A DNA stretch of 64,000 nucleotides from Mycobacterium marinum (GCF_003391395.1 NZ_CP024190.1:5704001-5768000); one strand, 5' to 3'; shown: positions 23,789-32,444, counted from the first letter of the stretch. Numbers and translations are program-made. Notes: generated from the sequence alone by a model not told the origin.

Positions 23789-23914
23789 TAGCGCCCGGCG
23801 CCGGCCCGGCAAAACCAACCCCCACCTCTAGTTTCTTATTGCCTTTCGCCGACGGTTCTGCGTGTACTTGTTCCACGTTTCAAGCAGCCGCTCAGCCGCG
23901 AAGGGAGCCGGCCG

Positions 23915-26281
23915 ATGTTGCGCAGCAGGCAGGCCGCGCCGCTGGCACGTTGGGTCCTCTCGCTGGTCGGTCTGCTCCTGATCGGCTATCTGGCCGCCGT
24001 CGCGTTACAGCCCGCCATCCTGGACCAGGTGCCGAGTCCGGTGAGCTGGTTCGGCCGGCCGGGATCGATGGCGACCATCGCAATCGTGGTGGGTGTGCTG
24101 GGAGCGGTCAGCGTGCTGAGCTTCCGGTCCAGTGCCAGCCACCGGCTGGTGGGGGTGTCGTTCACCGTCATCGCGCTGCTCGTTTCGGCAAGCGCCGTGC
24201 TGGGACTCAGCGCGTATTGGAGCTGCCACGACGACAACCATCCGGCCGTCTTCACCCCGCTGATGTGGACCGCCCAATTGGTCAAAGGCGGTGTCGGTGA
24301 TACCTCGCTGAGCGGACGCACCTGCCCCAATCCCACCCCGGTCGCACTCGAATTGGCCCGGTTCGCCGCACTCTCGGCGATCTTTACCGGCCTGGGCGGT
24401 GTGGTGGTCGGCATCTTCCGTTCCCAGGTGGACCGGTTGCGGGCCAACCTCGCCGATTCGGTCACCGTGATCGTGGGGGGCGACGACGACACCCAACCCA
24501 TGCTCAGCGGTGTGGCGCGGGCGCTGGACCGTCACGGCACCCTGGTGCTGATCACCGACGCCGACAACGAACACGTGCAACGGGCTCGCCGGCAGGGCGC
24601 CCGCGTCGTGCTGGTGGACTTCAACGCGCCGTCCTCGCTGGCTTCGTTGCGCCTGTGGCGCCACCTGGGGCGGCTTTGTCTGATGTCGCCCGACCCGTCG
24701 ACCAACCTGCTCTGGCTCGATGTGATCGGTCGCCGAGTCGCCCAGCTTGGCAACAAGCAACGGTTGCCGCTCATCGTGCGTATCGATGACCCATGGCTGG
24801 CCGAATCCTGGCGCGCCAAGCAATTCGGCGGATCCGATACCCGATGGGCGGCCGATGTGGTCGGCAAGTACGAGGTGACGGCCAGCCGGCTGCTCGACGG
24901 GGTCATGGCGACCGGCCGGATCACGCGCGTATTCGTCTGCGGCTCTTCACAGTTGACCCTGGCGCTGTGCGCCGAGCTGACCCGCCGCGCCCTGGAGCGT
25001 GACTTCTACACCGCACCCGACGCGCCCCCGCTGCCAGCTCTTACCCTGGTCGAGACGGACGCCGAGGATTACGTGCGCGATCACGAGTTTTACCGTCAGC
25101 AAGCCGGATTCGCATCATCGACCGGACCGGCAGTCACTGCGGTTTCGGCGGCGCCCACGGTGCCGACCATGTGGCGGTTGATCTCCGACGCCGACCCCAC
25201 CAACTGCGGGGTGATTCTGGCCGGTCCCGACGCCGCGACCCGCGGGACCAGGCTGGCCGCCCGCTTTCCCGAGATGCCCGTGTACGCCTCGGACCTCGGC
25301 ACCAACATCACCGACGACTCGATCCAGGTCGTCGGATTGCTACAGTCCTACTCCCTGGTGCTCGACACCCGGGAGGGAAGGATCCAAGACGTTTGGGACC
25401 GGGCGGCACGGCTGATCCATGAACACAAGGTCGCGGGGATCGGCCCGACGAAATCGCGCTCACCCGCCACGGTGCCGTGGGCCGAGCTCAACGAGTTCTA
25501 TCGTGAGTCCACCCGGCGCCGGGTACGCAATGCGTTGTGGATGGTCAAACAGATCGCCGGACATACCTGGAACACCTGGGGCAACCCGGCCAAACCACTG
25601 TCCAGCCAAGAGATGGCCGAATCACCGCTACTGGAACAGCTTTCGCTGATGGGCTTTGACCGCCATGCGGCGCTGAGCATGGCGCGGGCAGAACACGAAG
25701 ACTGGTGTCGTTACTACCGGCGCAACGGCTGGAGCTACGGCGCAGCCCGCGACGACGCCCGCAAGCTCCACGACAGGCTCGTCGACTGGGCGGTCGTCGA
25801 AAGCGATCCGGATCTGCTCAACGCCGCGTTGGCCAGCTTGGCGGACACCCTGTGGAGCCTGCGCCGGCTCGGCTACCGGTCACGTCCGTTGTGGCGACCG
25901 TTCACCCGGGTCGGAACCGTCAGCGCGCAACAACGAAACGCGCCCTGGGCATGGACGTCGGATTCGGGGCGCACCAGGCACGCCGACGCCGGCGACTGGG
26001 CCGTTGCGGCGGATGGGAAGACGTGGTCGGTGCGCGACGATGTTTTCCGGGCCAGCTACGAACAAAATGGCGACGGACAGTGGCGTCGCAAGGGGCCGGT
26101 GCAAGCCCGCCCGGCGCACGCCGGGGAGGCGATCAGCACCCCGGAAGGTCCGGCTACCGCGGCCGACGGCGACTGGGTGGTGCGCGACGGCGACGGCGCA
26201 CAGTGGCCGGTTCCCCGCGACGAGTTCGCACGTCGGTACCGCGAGTTCGATCCGGCGGCGCGGACCAGCGAGCGCGGATAG
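23915..26281 (+). CDS. membrane protein with TrkA-like nucleotide-binding and RyR domains
   Basis: 788 residues. Four probable membrane helices (about 12-34, 51-68, 76-98, 147-167). Between helices 3 and 4 the stretch PLMWTAQLVKGGVGD loosely recalls a potassium-channel pore loop with GVGD. The cytoplasmic part has two Rossmann-like TrkA-N segments (from about 181, DSVTVIVGGDDDTQ, and from about 334, RITRVFVCGSS). A ryanodine-receptor (RyR) repeat follows at about 588-625: EHEDWCRYYRRNGWSYG then RDDARKLHDRLVDW. Two tandem Trp-rich repeats, each DW-V...DG..W-V..D.F...Y, lie at about 693-720 and 752-778. Overall it resembles a ligand-gated ion channel or sensor. ATG with AAGGGAG upstream. I recall no such gene between Rv0813c and Rv0812 in H37Rv. 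Domain calls are from pattern reading; function unknown. Confidence 0.75.
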   Translation: MLRSRQAAPLARWVLSLVGLLLIGYLAAVALQPAILDQVPSPVSWFGRPGSMATIAIVVGVLGAVSVLSFRSSASHRLVGVSFTVIALLVSASAVLGLSAYWSCHDDNHPAVFTPLMWTAQLVKGGVGDTSLSGRTCPNPTPVALELARFAALSAIFTGLGGVVVGIFRSQVDRLRANLADSVTVIVGGDDDTQPMLSGVARALDRHGTLVLITDADNEHVQRARRQGARVVLVDFNAPSSLASLRLWRHLGRLCLMSPDPSTNLLWLDVIGRRVAQLGNKQRLPLIVRIDDPWLAESWRAKQFGGSDTRWAADVVGKYEVTASRLLDGVMATGRITRVFVCGSSQLTLALCAELTRRALERDFYTAPDAPPLPALTLVETDAEDYVRDHEFYRQQAGFASSTGPAVTAVSAAPTVPTMWRLISDADPTNCGVILAGPDAATRGTRLAARFPEMPVYASDLGTNITDDSIQVVGLLQSYSLVLDTREGRIQDVWDRAARLIHEHKVAGIGPTKSRSPATVPWAELNEFYRESTRRRVRNALWMVKQIAGHTWNTWGNPAKPLSSQEMAESPLLEQLSLMGFDRHAALSMARAEHEDWCRYYRRNGWSYGAARDDARKLHDRLVDWAVVESDPDLLNAALASLADTLWSLRRLGYRSRPLWRPFTRVGTVSAQQRNAPWAWTSDSGRTRHADAGDWAVAADGKTWSVRDDVFRASYEQNGDGQWRRKGPVQARPAHAGEAISTPEGPATAADGDWVVRDGDGAQWPVPRDEFARRYREFDPAARTSERG

Positions 26282-26320
26282 CCCGGCAGCTCGAGCGGTT
26301 GGGTTTCTGCGGAAATGGAG

Positions 26321-26369
26321 CGGCCCCCGAGCGAAGTTCCGGTTGGACAGACCGAAAGCTCGGGGGCCG
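26321..26369. terminator. long GC-rich hairpin after the RyR gene
   Basis: Perfect 12-bp arms CGGCCCCCGAGC (26321-26332) and GCTCGGGGGCCG (26358-26369) with a 25-base loop, 40 bases after the RyR gene stop. Likely intrinsic-type terminator serving the convergent genes, though without a U-tract. Confidence 0.6.
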
Positions 26370-26370
26370 G

Positions 26371-26441
26371 GTGGCTACGGGGGATTCGCCAGCGCGCGTA
26401 ACGCCAGCTCTTCCGAGCCAATGCAGCTAGCGCGTAGCCAC
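26371..26441. repeat. second inverted repeat between RyR and aminotransferase genes
   Basis: GTGGCTACG (26371-26379) and CGTAGCCAC (26433-26441) are perfect 9-bp arms 53 bases apart, immediately beside the large hairpin. Possibly part of the same termination region or a small structured RNA. Confidence 0.4.
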
Positions 26442-26541
26442 CTCACATGTCCATGAAGTACTCAATTCGCGGACCACCTCCTTCCCTGTGTACGGCCGAC
26501 CGTACCCCCGCATCGGCGTGCCCACAACAGATTTTCTGGCT

Positions 26542-27432
26542 TCAGCGGTCGCTGACGACGGCGGCGTCAACCAGTTCGGAGAATGCCTCGGAGATCGGGG
26601 AACGGGGCAACCGCCGACCGTTGAGGGTGTGCACGCGGGCGGCCAGGGTCATGCTCGACACCAACCAAATTCCGTGTGCGTCAGCGAGATCGTTGACGCG
26701 CAGTGCCCGATAGTCGCAGTCGTAGCCCTTGGCGCGGGCGACTTCAAACAGCGCCTGTTGCGTGGTGCCGCGCAGGATCGGGTACCACGGCGGGGGTGTG
26801 AGCAGGCACGGATTTGCGCCGGCCCCGCCGTCGCAGTCGGTGGCGATGACCACCGTCGAGCGCGGCCCCTCCAGGACGTAACCGTCCGAACTGACGAAGA
26901 TGACGTCTCCGGCGCCCTGGTTGGCCGCATGACGCAGGGCAGCCATGTTGACCGCGTAGGACAGCGTCTTCGCCCCGGCCAGCAGCCAGGGCATCGCGTC
27001 GGCGCCGACGGCCGGCAATCCGCGGTCCAGCGTGATCGCGGCGACGCCGTCGCGCCGGACCGCCGCAACGCGCTCGGGTACGGGGTTGACCATCACGTAC
27101 GCGGTGGGCGCCGAACCGCTCTCCCGGCCGCGGCTGTAGATCAGGCGCAGCGATCCCTCGGCACCGGTGGATGCCACCCAGCGCCGGGCCGCCACCTCGA
27201 TCGCGTGCCGCCAGCGCGCGAGATCGGGTGCGGGCAGATCCATCAATCGAGCCGAGGTGGTCAGGCGTTGTAGATGCGGCTCGACCAGACACGGCGCACC
27301 GTCGCGCACCAGCAGGGTCTCGAACACGCCGTCGCCCCGGACCGCCGCAAGATCATCGGCGTGCAGTAACGGGGTCCCGGGCTCGGGAATCTCCCCATCA
27401 AGCGTGACGACAACACCCGTCTGCCCTGTCAT
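26542..27432 (-). CDS. class IV PLP-dependent aminotransferase / aminodeoxychorismate lyase (Rv0812 ortholog)
   Basis: 296 residues of the fold-type IV family (branched-chain aminotransferase, D-amino-acid aminotransferase, PabC). Early GDGVFETLLVRDGAPCLVEPHLQRL is the family signature; LSYAVNMAALRHAANQGAGDVIFVSSDGYVLEGPRSTVV contains the PLP-lysine region (KTLSYAVN) and the conserved glutamate. Rv0812 is annotated as an aminodeoxychorismate lyase for folate and also reported as a D-amino-acid aminotransferase, so substrate is not fixed here. Start ATG 27432 chosen; the homolog starts near residue 7. Divergent from csoR, 114 bp apart. Confidence 0.9.
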   Translation of the reverse strand: MTGQTGVVVTLDGEIPEPGTPLLHADDLAAVRGDGVFETLLVRDGAPCLVEPHLQRLTTSARLMDLPAPDLARWRHAIEVAARRWVASTGAEGSLRLIYSRGRESGSAPTAYVMVNPVPERVAAVRRDGVAAITLDRGLPAVGADAMPWLLAGAKTLSYAVNMAALRHAANQGAGDVIFVSSDGYVLEGPRSTVVIATDCDGGAGANPCLLTPPPWYPILRGTTQQALFEVARAKGYDCDYRALRVNDLADAHGIWLVSSMTLAARVHTLNGRRLPRSPISEAFSELVDAAVVSDR

Positions 27433-27511
27433 GTCCCAGCAGCCTAGTGGCCCGCGGCGGGCGTACTCGCGGCAGTGCCTGACGCCAGCGGACGGCCCAC
27501 CAATCGCGCCT

Positions 27512-27546
27512 ACCCCACCCCGGGTGGGGTGGAGTATGCTGGAATC
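27512..27546 (+). promoter_or_regulatory. CsoR operator and leaderless promoter
   Basis: ACCCCACCC-C-GGGTGGGGT (27512-27530), 9-bp arms around one base, matches the GC-rich pseudo-palindrome bound by CsoR in M. tuberculosis. A -10 box TATGCT (27535-27540) follows immediately, then six bases and a GTG at 27547. Apo-CsoR bound here would overlap the promoter; copper would release it. Confidence 0.8.
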
Positions 27547-27570
27547 GTGCGGAACTGGTACCGGCCATGA
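27547..27570 (+). CDS. 7-residue leaderless upstream ORF coupled to csoR
   Basis: GTG at the predicted transcription start opens a seven-codon frame (M-R-N-W-Y-R-P) whose TGA (27568-27570) overlaps the csoR ATG (27567). csoR has no Shine-Dalgarno sequence of its own, so this mini-ORF may deliver ribosomes to it. Evidence is positional only. Confidence 0.35.
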   Translation: MRNWYRP

Positions 27571-27920
27571 GCCACGAACTGACCGACAAGAAACGTGCGG
27601 CGCTGAACCGGCTGAAGACGGCTCGAGGGCACCTCGACGGGATCATTCGGATGCTGGAATCCGATGCCTACTGCGTGGACGTCATGAAGCAGCTCTCCGC
27701 GGTTCAGTCCTCGCTGGAACGGGCAAATCGGGTGATGCTGCACAACCACCTGGAGACCTGCTTTTCCGCGGCGGTGCTTGATGGGCGCGGCCAGGCAGCC
27801 ATTGACGAGCTGATCGACGCGGTGAAGTTCACGCCCGCTCTGACGGGCCCACAGGCGCAGCTGGGCGGCGGCGTCGTCTGCGAACCCCGCGACGACCAAC
27901 CGGTGCAGAGCCGGCCATGA
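27567..27920 (+). CDS. csoR: copper-sensing repressor CsoR
   Basis: 117-residue all-alpha Cu(I)-sensing repressor (Rv0967 ortholog, 119 residues). The copper ligands Cys36, His61 and Cys65 are present (SDAYCVDVM and LHNHLETCFS), as are the N-terminal basic RLKTARGHLDGIIRMLE helix residues. It represses its own operon until Cu(I) binds. Encoded first in csoR-DUF1490-ctpV-DUF5134, the same order as Rv0967-Rv0970, but here located between Rv0812- and Rv0811c-like genes instead of the H37Rv position. Confidence 0.96.
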   Translation: MSHELTDKKRAALNRLKTARGHLDGIIRMLESDAYCVDVMKQLSAVQSSLERANRVMLHNHLETCFSAAVLDGRGQAAIDELIDAVKFTPALTGPQAQLGGGVVCEPRDDQPVQSRP

Positions 27921-28021
27921 CGGTCCCCGGAGGGATCGCCGCGGTTCGCACCTAGCTGTGGCGGCCAGGCCCGGCGCCTGTCCGCAACTTGTGACGAGGC
28001 AAGAAGGGAAGGGAGCGCGAG

Positions 28022-28330
28022 ATGACGCTGTGGCATGGACTGTGGACGAAGGCGGTGCCCTCGGTGGTGACCGGCGTGGTGGGTGTCGCGACCTACGAAG
28101 CGCTGGCGAAAGCTCCGTGGCGGTCGGCAACGGTGACGGCGACGGCCTGGGGCCTGCGGACCGCGCGTACCACCGAACGCAGGACCAAACAGGCAACCGA
28201 GCGGGTTCGCCTGGCGGCTGCCGATGTGCTGGCCGAAGCGGTCGAGCGGGTGGGCGCCGAAGTTGCGCCACCACCGGCCAAGGACACGCCGCCGAGCATC
28301 GTCACCAAGGCCAACAATGCTTGCCACTGA
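28022..28330 (+). CDS. DUF1490 protein of the copper operon (Rv0968 ortholog)
   Basis: 102 residues. Hydrophobic first third (about 9-30, AVPSVVTGVVGVATYEAL) that may associate with the membrane, then a basic, helical middle (TERRTKQATERVRLAAADVLAEAVERV) and a Pro-rich tail ending NNACH, a possible metal-binding end. Function of DUF1490 is unknown; genes occur next to metal P-type ATPases in mycobacteria (cso operon and similar). ATG with AGGGAGCGCGAG upstream. Its last 14 bases overlap the ctpV start. Confidence 0.88.
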   Translation: MTLWHGLWTKAVPSVVTGVVGVATYEALAKAPWRSATVTATAWGLRTARTTERRTKQATERVRLAAADVLAEAVERVGAEVAPPPAKDTPPSIVTKANNACH

Positions 28331-30719
28331 GCTGGCCTGCACCGCCGATGCCACGGTCACCGTGGTGTCCGCGGCGGCCGGACGGATGCGGGTGCATGCC
28401 AATGGGTTTGCGATCGACGCCACCCGGGCTGCCGCGATCGAGGAGTCGGTGGGCAGGGTCGGCGGTGTGCGTGCGGTCCGCGCCTATCCGCGAACGGCAT
28501 CGGTGGTGATCTGGTACTCACCCGCCCACTGCGACACCGCCGCCATCGTGTCGGCGATCGCCGAGGCCGAGCACGCGGGTGACGCATCGGCGCCCGCGCC
28601 CGCCGGCCGTGCGGCCAGCGTCGCCGACGGCGGCGTCGTGGGCAGGGTCATCGGCGGGCTGGCACGAGCGCTGCTGGGTATGCGCACCGACGACAACGAC
28701 GACGACCCCCCGCCGGAGATCGCGCGACTGCGCGCGGCGTTGGATCGCATCGGCTACTCGCCGGAGCAGGACACCGCGACTCAGCTGTCGCCGAGTGAGC
28801 AGGCCCGGAGCGGAATTCGCTTCTGGTCGCGGCGGGCCTGGTTGGCGTGGCCGTTGGGTCTGCTGGCCTCTGGCTTGACGATGTTCTTCGGCGCATACCC
28901 GTGGGCGGGATGGCTGGCGTTCGCCGCGACCATACCCGTGCAATTCATCGCCGGGTGGCCGTTCCTGGTGGGGGCGGTGCAGCAAGCGCGGGCCCGCTCG
29001 GCGAACATGAACACGCTGATTTCGTTGGGCACGCTGACCGCGTTCATCTACTCCACCTATCAGCTGTTCGCCGGTGGCCCGCTGTTCTTTGACACCGCGG
29101 CGCTGATCATCGCGTTCGTCGTGTTGGGCCGCTATTTCGAGGCCACCGCCCACGGCAAGACCCGGGAGGCGATCAGCAAGCTGCTCGAGATGGGCGCCAA
29201 AGAGGCCCGGCTGATCGTGGACGGCGAGGAACACCTCGTGCCGGTTGACCGGGTGCAAGTCGGAGACCTGGTGCGGGTCCGGCCCGGGGAGAAGATCCCG
29301 GTCGACGGAGAGGTGATCGACGGGCGGGCAGCCGTCGACGAGTCGATGCTGACCGGCGAATCCGTTCCGGTCGAAAAGGGAGTCGGCGACCGGGTTGCCG
29401 GCGCCACCGTCAACACCGATGGGCTGCTGACCGTGCGCGCCACCGCTGTCGGCGCCGATACCGCGCTCGCGCAGATTGTGCGCTTGGTCGAGGAGGCGCA
29501 AGGCGGCAAGGCCCCCGTGCAGCGGTTGGCCGATCGGGTCTCGGCGGTGTTCGTGCCGGTGGTCGTCGGCATTGCCGCCGCAACCTTTGCCGGGTGGACG
29601 CTGCTCGCCGCCAACCCGGTGGCCGGCATGACCGCGGCCGTCTCGGTGCTGATCATCGCCTGTCCGTGCGCGCTGGGCCTGGCCACGCCCACGGCGATCA
29701 TTGTCGGCACCGGCCGGGGTGCGGACATGGGGATCCTGGTCAAAGGCGGCGAGGTCCTGGAGGCTTCGAAAAAGATCGACACCGTCGTGTTCGACAAGAC
29801 CGGAACCCTCACCCGGGCCCAGATGGAGCTCACCGATGTCATCGCCGGAAAGCGGCGCCAACCGGATGCGGTGTTGCGCATCGCCGCCGCGGTGGAGTCG
29901 GGTTCCGAACACCCCATCGGGGCCGCGATCGTCGCCGGCGCACGTGAGCGGGAGTTGGAGGTTCCGCCCGCCACCGAGTTCACCAACCTGGCCGGGCATG
30001 GGGTCCGAGGCGAGGTTGGCGGTAAGTCCGTGCTGGTCGGGCGGCGCAAGCTGGTCGACGAGCAACACCTGCGGCTGCCCGAGCAGCTGGCCGTGGCGGC
30101 CGCGGACCTGGAAGAGCGCGGCCGCACCGCGGTATATGTCGGCCAAGATGGCCAGGTTGTGGGTGTGCTCGCGGTGGCCGACACCGTCAAGGACGACGCC
30201 GCCGACGTGGTCCGCCAGCTGCACGCCATGGGCCTGCAGGTCGCGCTGATCACCGGCGACAACGCCCGCACGGCCGCCGCGATCGCGGCTCAGGTGGGCA
30301 TCGACCGGGTGCTCGCCGAGGTGTTGCCGGCGGACAAAGTCAACGAGGTTCGGCGACTGCAGGACGAGGGCCGCATCGTCGCGATGGTCGGTGACGGCGT
30401 CAACGACGCCCCCGCCCTGGTGCAGGCCGATCTGGGCATTGCCATCGGCACCGGCACCGATGTGGCCATTGAAGCCTCCGACATCACCCTGATGTCGGGG
30501 CGCCTCGACGGTGTCGTTTCAGCGATTGAGCTGTCGCGGCGCACACTGCGCACGATCTACCAGAACCTGGGCTGGGCTTTCGGCTACAATACCGCCGCGA
30601 TCCCACTTGCCGCACTCGGCGTACTGAATCCCGTCGTGGCCGGCGCCGCAATGGGGTTGTCCTCGGTCAGCGTGGTGACCAATTCGCTGCGGTTGCGCCG
30701 CTTCGGCCGCGACGTGTGA
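28317..30719 (+). CDS. ctpV: copper-exporting P1B-type ATPase CtpV
   Basis: 800 residues from ATG 28317 (H37Rv CtpV, 770). N-terminal heavy-metal-associated-like fold (about 8-80) lacks the usual CxxC. Then eight membrane helices; the transport-site motif CPCALGLATP is near residue 447, phosphorylation site DKTGTLT near 493, SEHPIGAAI (HP motif) near 535, and the hinge GDGVNDAPAL near 692; the actuator ESMLTGES is also clear. CPC plus the late membrane motifs (YN in GYNTAAIP and M..SS in GLSSVSVV) indicate Cu(I) export. Copper-induced through CsoR. Important for virulence in M. tuberculosis. Confidence 0.95.
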   Translation: MLATELACTADATVTVVSAAAGRMRVHANGFAIDATRAAAIEESVGRVGGVRAVRAYPRTASVVIWYSPAHCDTAAIVSAIAEAEHAGDASAPAPAGRAASVADGGVVGRVIGGLARALLGMRTDDNDDDPPPEIARLRAALDRIGYSPEQDTATQLSPSEQARSGIRFWSRRAWLAWPLGLLASGLTMFFGAYPWAGWLAFAATIPVQFIAGWPFLVGAVQQARARSANMNTLISLGTLTAFIYSTYQLFAGGPLFFDTAALIIAFVVLGRYFEATAHGKTREAISKLLEMGAKEARLIVDGEEHLVPVDRVQVGDLVRVRPGEKIPVDGEVIDGRAAVDESMLTGESVPVEKGVGDRVAGATVNTDGLLTVRATAVGADTALAQIVRLVEEAQGGKAPVQRLADRVSAVFVPVVVGIAAATFAGWTLLAANPVAGMTAAVSVLIIACPCALGLATPTAIIVGTGRGADMGILVKGGEVLEASKKIDTVVFDKTGTLTRAQMELTDVIAGKRRQPDAVLRIAAAVESGSEHPIGAAIVAGARERELEVPPATEFTNLAGHGVRGEVGGKSVLVGRRKLVDEQHLRLPEQLAVAAADLEERGRTAVYVGQDGQVVGVLAVADTVKDDAADVVRQLHAMGLQVALITGDNARTAAAIAAQVGIDRVLAEVLPADKVNEVRRLQDEGRIVAMVGDGVNDAPALVQADLGIAIGTGTDVAIEASDITLMSGRLDGVVSAIELSRRTLRTIYQNLGWAFGYNTAAIPLAALGVLNPVVAGAAMGLSSVSVVTNSLRLRRFGRDV

Positions 30720-30755
30720 CGGCGACTTGCATCCCCACCGATCCCGAATCACCGC

Positions 30756-31331
30756 ATGATTCACGACCTGACGCTGCGTTGGGTGGTGACCGCGTTGTTC
30801 GCGCTGTCCGCGGCCGAATGCGGCCTGCCGATCATCACCGTGCGCCGGCCGTGGACGCTGGTCGTCGGTCATGGGCTGCACTTCGCGATGGCCGTTGCGA
30901 TGGCAACCATGGCCTGGCCCTGGGCCACCCGGCTGCCGACCACGGGGCCTGTCACGTTTTTCCTGCTGGCGACCGTGTGGTTCGCGGTGATGGCACTGCG
31001 CGCAGCCCCAACGACCGCGGTACGGGTGCGGTATGGCTATCACGCGATCATGATGCTGGCGACAGCCTGGATGTACGCCGTCATGTCAATGCCGGGCACA
31101 GCCATGACCGCGATGAACATGCCGGCTACCAGCGGGGCACCGATCTGGTTCAGCGCGGCCAATTGGCTGGGTACCGTCGGCTTCGCGGGCGCGGGGGCGT
31201 TCTGGATATTGCGGCGCCTGTCCGACCGGCGGCGGGGCGCGCCACGGTACAGCTGGCTGGGCGACTCGGTTCAGGCGATGATGGCCGGCGGGATGGCTGT
31301 CTTGTTCTTGGCCATGCTTTTTCCGATCTAG
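30756..31331 (+). CDS. DUF5134 integral membrane protein of the copper operon (Rv0970 ortholog)
   Basis: 191 residues with about five or six membrane helices (for example WVVTALFALSAAECGL, VTFFLLATVWFAVMAL, AIMMLATAWMYAVMSM). Methionine- and histidine-containing stretch MYAVMSMPGTAMTAMNMP in a helix/loop could coordinate copper. DUF5134 members are membrane proteins of unknown function; this one is the last gene of the cso operon, 36 bases after ctpV. ATG start. Confidence 0.87.
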   Translation: MIHDLTLRWVVTALFALSAAECGLPIITVRRPWTLVVGHGLHFAMAVAMATMAWPWATRLPTTGPVTFFLLATVWFAVMALRAAPTTAVRVRYGYHAIMMLATAWMYAVMSMPGTAMTAMNMPATSGAPIWFSAANWLGTVGFAGAGAFWILRRLSDRRRGAPRYSWLGDSVQAMMAGGMAVLFLAMLFPI

Positions 31332-31340
31332 GCCGCTCCG

Positions 31341-31352
31341 TAGAGTTGTGGT
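31341..31352 (+). promoter_or_regulatory. leaderless promoter -10 box for the YgfZ-like gene
   Basis: TAGAGT (31341-31346), six bases, GTG at 31353. The -10 box lies only nine bases past the DUF5134 stop, so this gene probably has its own promoter distinct from the copper operon. Confidence 0.6.
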
Positions 31353-32444
31353 GTGTCCGCAGTTCCCGCTCCTGATCCTGGTCCCGACGCCGGCGCAATC
31401 TGGCACTACGGCGATCCGCTCGGCGAACAGCGCGCCGCCGAAACCGGCGCCGTGCTGGTGGACCGCTCGCATCGAGCCGTGCTCATCCTCACCGGAAAAG
31501 ACCGCCAGAGCTGGCTGCACAACATCTCCACGCAGCACGTCAGCGAGCTACCCGAGGGGGCCAGCACCCAGAATCTGAGCCTGGACGGACAGGGCCGAGT
31601 CGAAGACCACTGGATCCAGACCGAGTTGGGCGCAACCACCTATCTGGATACCGAACCCTGGCGCGGCGAACCGCTGTTGAACTACCTGCGCAAGATGGTG
31701 TTCTGGGCGGAGGTGACCCCCGACACCGCAGACCTGGCGGTGCTGTCGTTGATCGGGCCGCAGTTGTCCGACCAAGCGGTGCTCGACGCACTCGGTCTCG
31801 ATGCGCTGCCCGCGGACCTGATGGCGGTCCCGTTGCCAGGCGGCGGCTTCGCCCGCCGGATGCCGTCGAGCGCCGGCCAGATCGAACTGGATCTGCTGGT
31901 GCCGCGTGGCGACACCGCCGACTGGAAGCACCGCCTGACGCAGGCGGGGGTCCGACCGGCCGGCATCTGGACCTACGAGGCGCATCGGGTGGCGGCCAAG
32001 CGCCCGCGGCTGGGCGTCGACACCGATGAACGCACGATTCCCCATGAGGTCGGCTGGATCGGCGGCCCCGGCATCGGAGCCGTGCACCTGGACAAGGGCT
32101 GCTATCGGGGCCAGGAGACGGTCGCGCGGGTACAAAACCTGGGTAAACCGCCCAGGATGCTGGTCCTGCTCCATCTGGACGGTTCCACGGACCGACCGTC
32201 CACCGGCGACTCGGTGTTAGCCGGCGGGCGTTCGGTAGGACGGGTGGGAACGGTGGTCGATCACGTGGACCTCGGACCGGTTGCCTTGGCCTTGGTCAAG
32301 CGGGGGCTGCCCGCCGACACCGCGCTGATGACCGGCGCCGAAGCCACCATCCCGGCATTGATCGATGCGCAGTCTCTGCCACCGGCGGACGAAGTGGGCG
32401 CCGGAAGGCTGGCTCTGGACCGATTACGGGGCAGTGCGCGATGA
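31353..32444 (+). CDS. YgfZ/GcvT-like folate-binding protein (Rv0811c ortholog)
   Basis: 363 residues related to the aminomethyltransferase fold; YgfZ proteins use tetrahydrofolate to support iron-sulfur enzyme maturation. Family signature DKGCYRGQETVARVQNLGKPPR (about residues 247-268), a conserved Cys in KGCYxGQE. N-terminal folate-binding region carries VLVDRSHRAVLILTGKDRQSWLHNI. Start GTG 31353 matches a leaderless -10 box. Gene order after it (DUF3073, then purM convergent) equals H37Rv Rv0811c-Rv0810c-Rv0809. Confidence 0.9.
   Translation: MSAVPAPDPGPDAGAIWHYGDPLGEQRAAETGAVLVDRSHRAVLILTGKDRQSWLHNISTQHVSELPEGASTQNLSLDGQGRVEDHWIQTELGATTYLDTEPWRGEPLLNYLRKMVFWAEVTPDTADLAVLSLIGPQLSDQAVLDALGLDALPADLMAVPLPGGGFARRMPSSAGQIELDLLVPRGDTADWKHRLTQAGVRPAGIWTYEAHRVAAKRPRLGVDTDERTIPHEVGWIGGPGIGAVHLDKGCYRGQETVARVQNLGKPPRMLVLLHLDGSTDRPSTGDSVLAGGRSVGRVGTVVDHVDLGPVALALVKRGLPADTALMTGAEATIPALIDAQSLPPADEVGAGRLALDRLRGSAR

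Noticed and set aside
24005..24823. 272-residue minus-strand frame inside the RyR gene
   Set aside because: Antisense shadow with His/Arg/Gly-rich random-like composition, while the plus strand shows clear domains.
26447..26713. 88-residue plus-strand frame at the end of the aminotransferase gene
   Set aside because: Overlaps the conserved aminotransferase 3' end on the other strand and has random-like composition.
28518..30224. 568-residue minus-strand frame inside ctpV
   Set aside because: Antisense of a well-supported P-type ATPase; composition typical of high-GC shadow frames.
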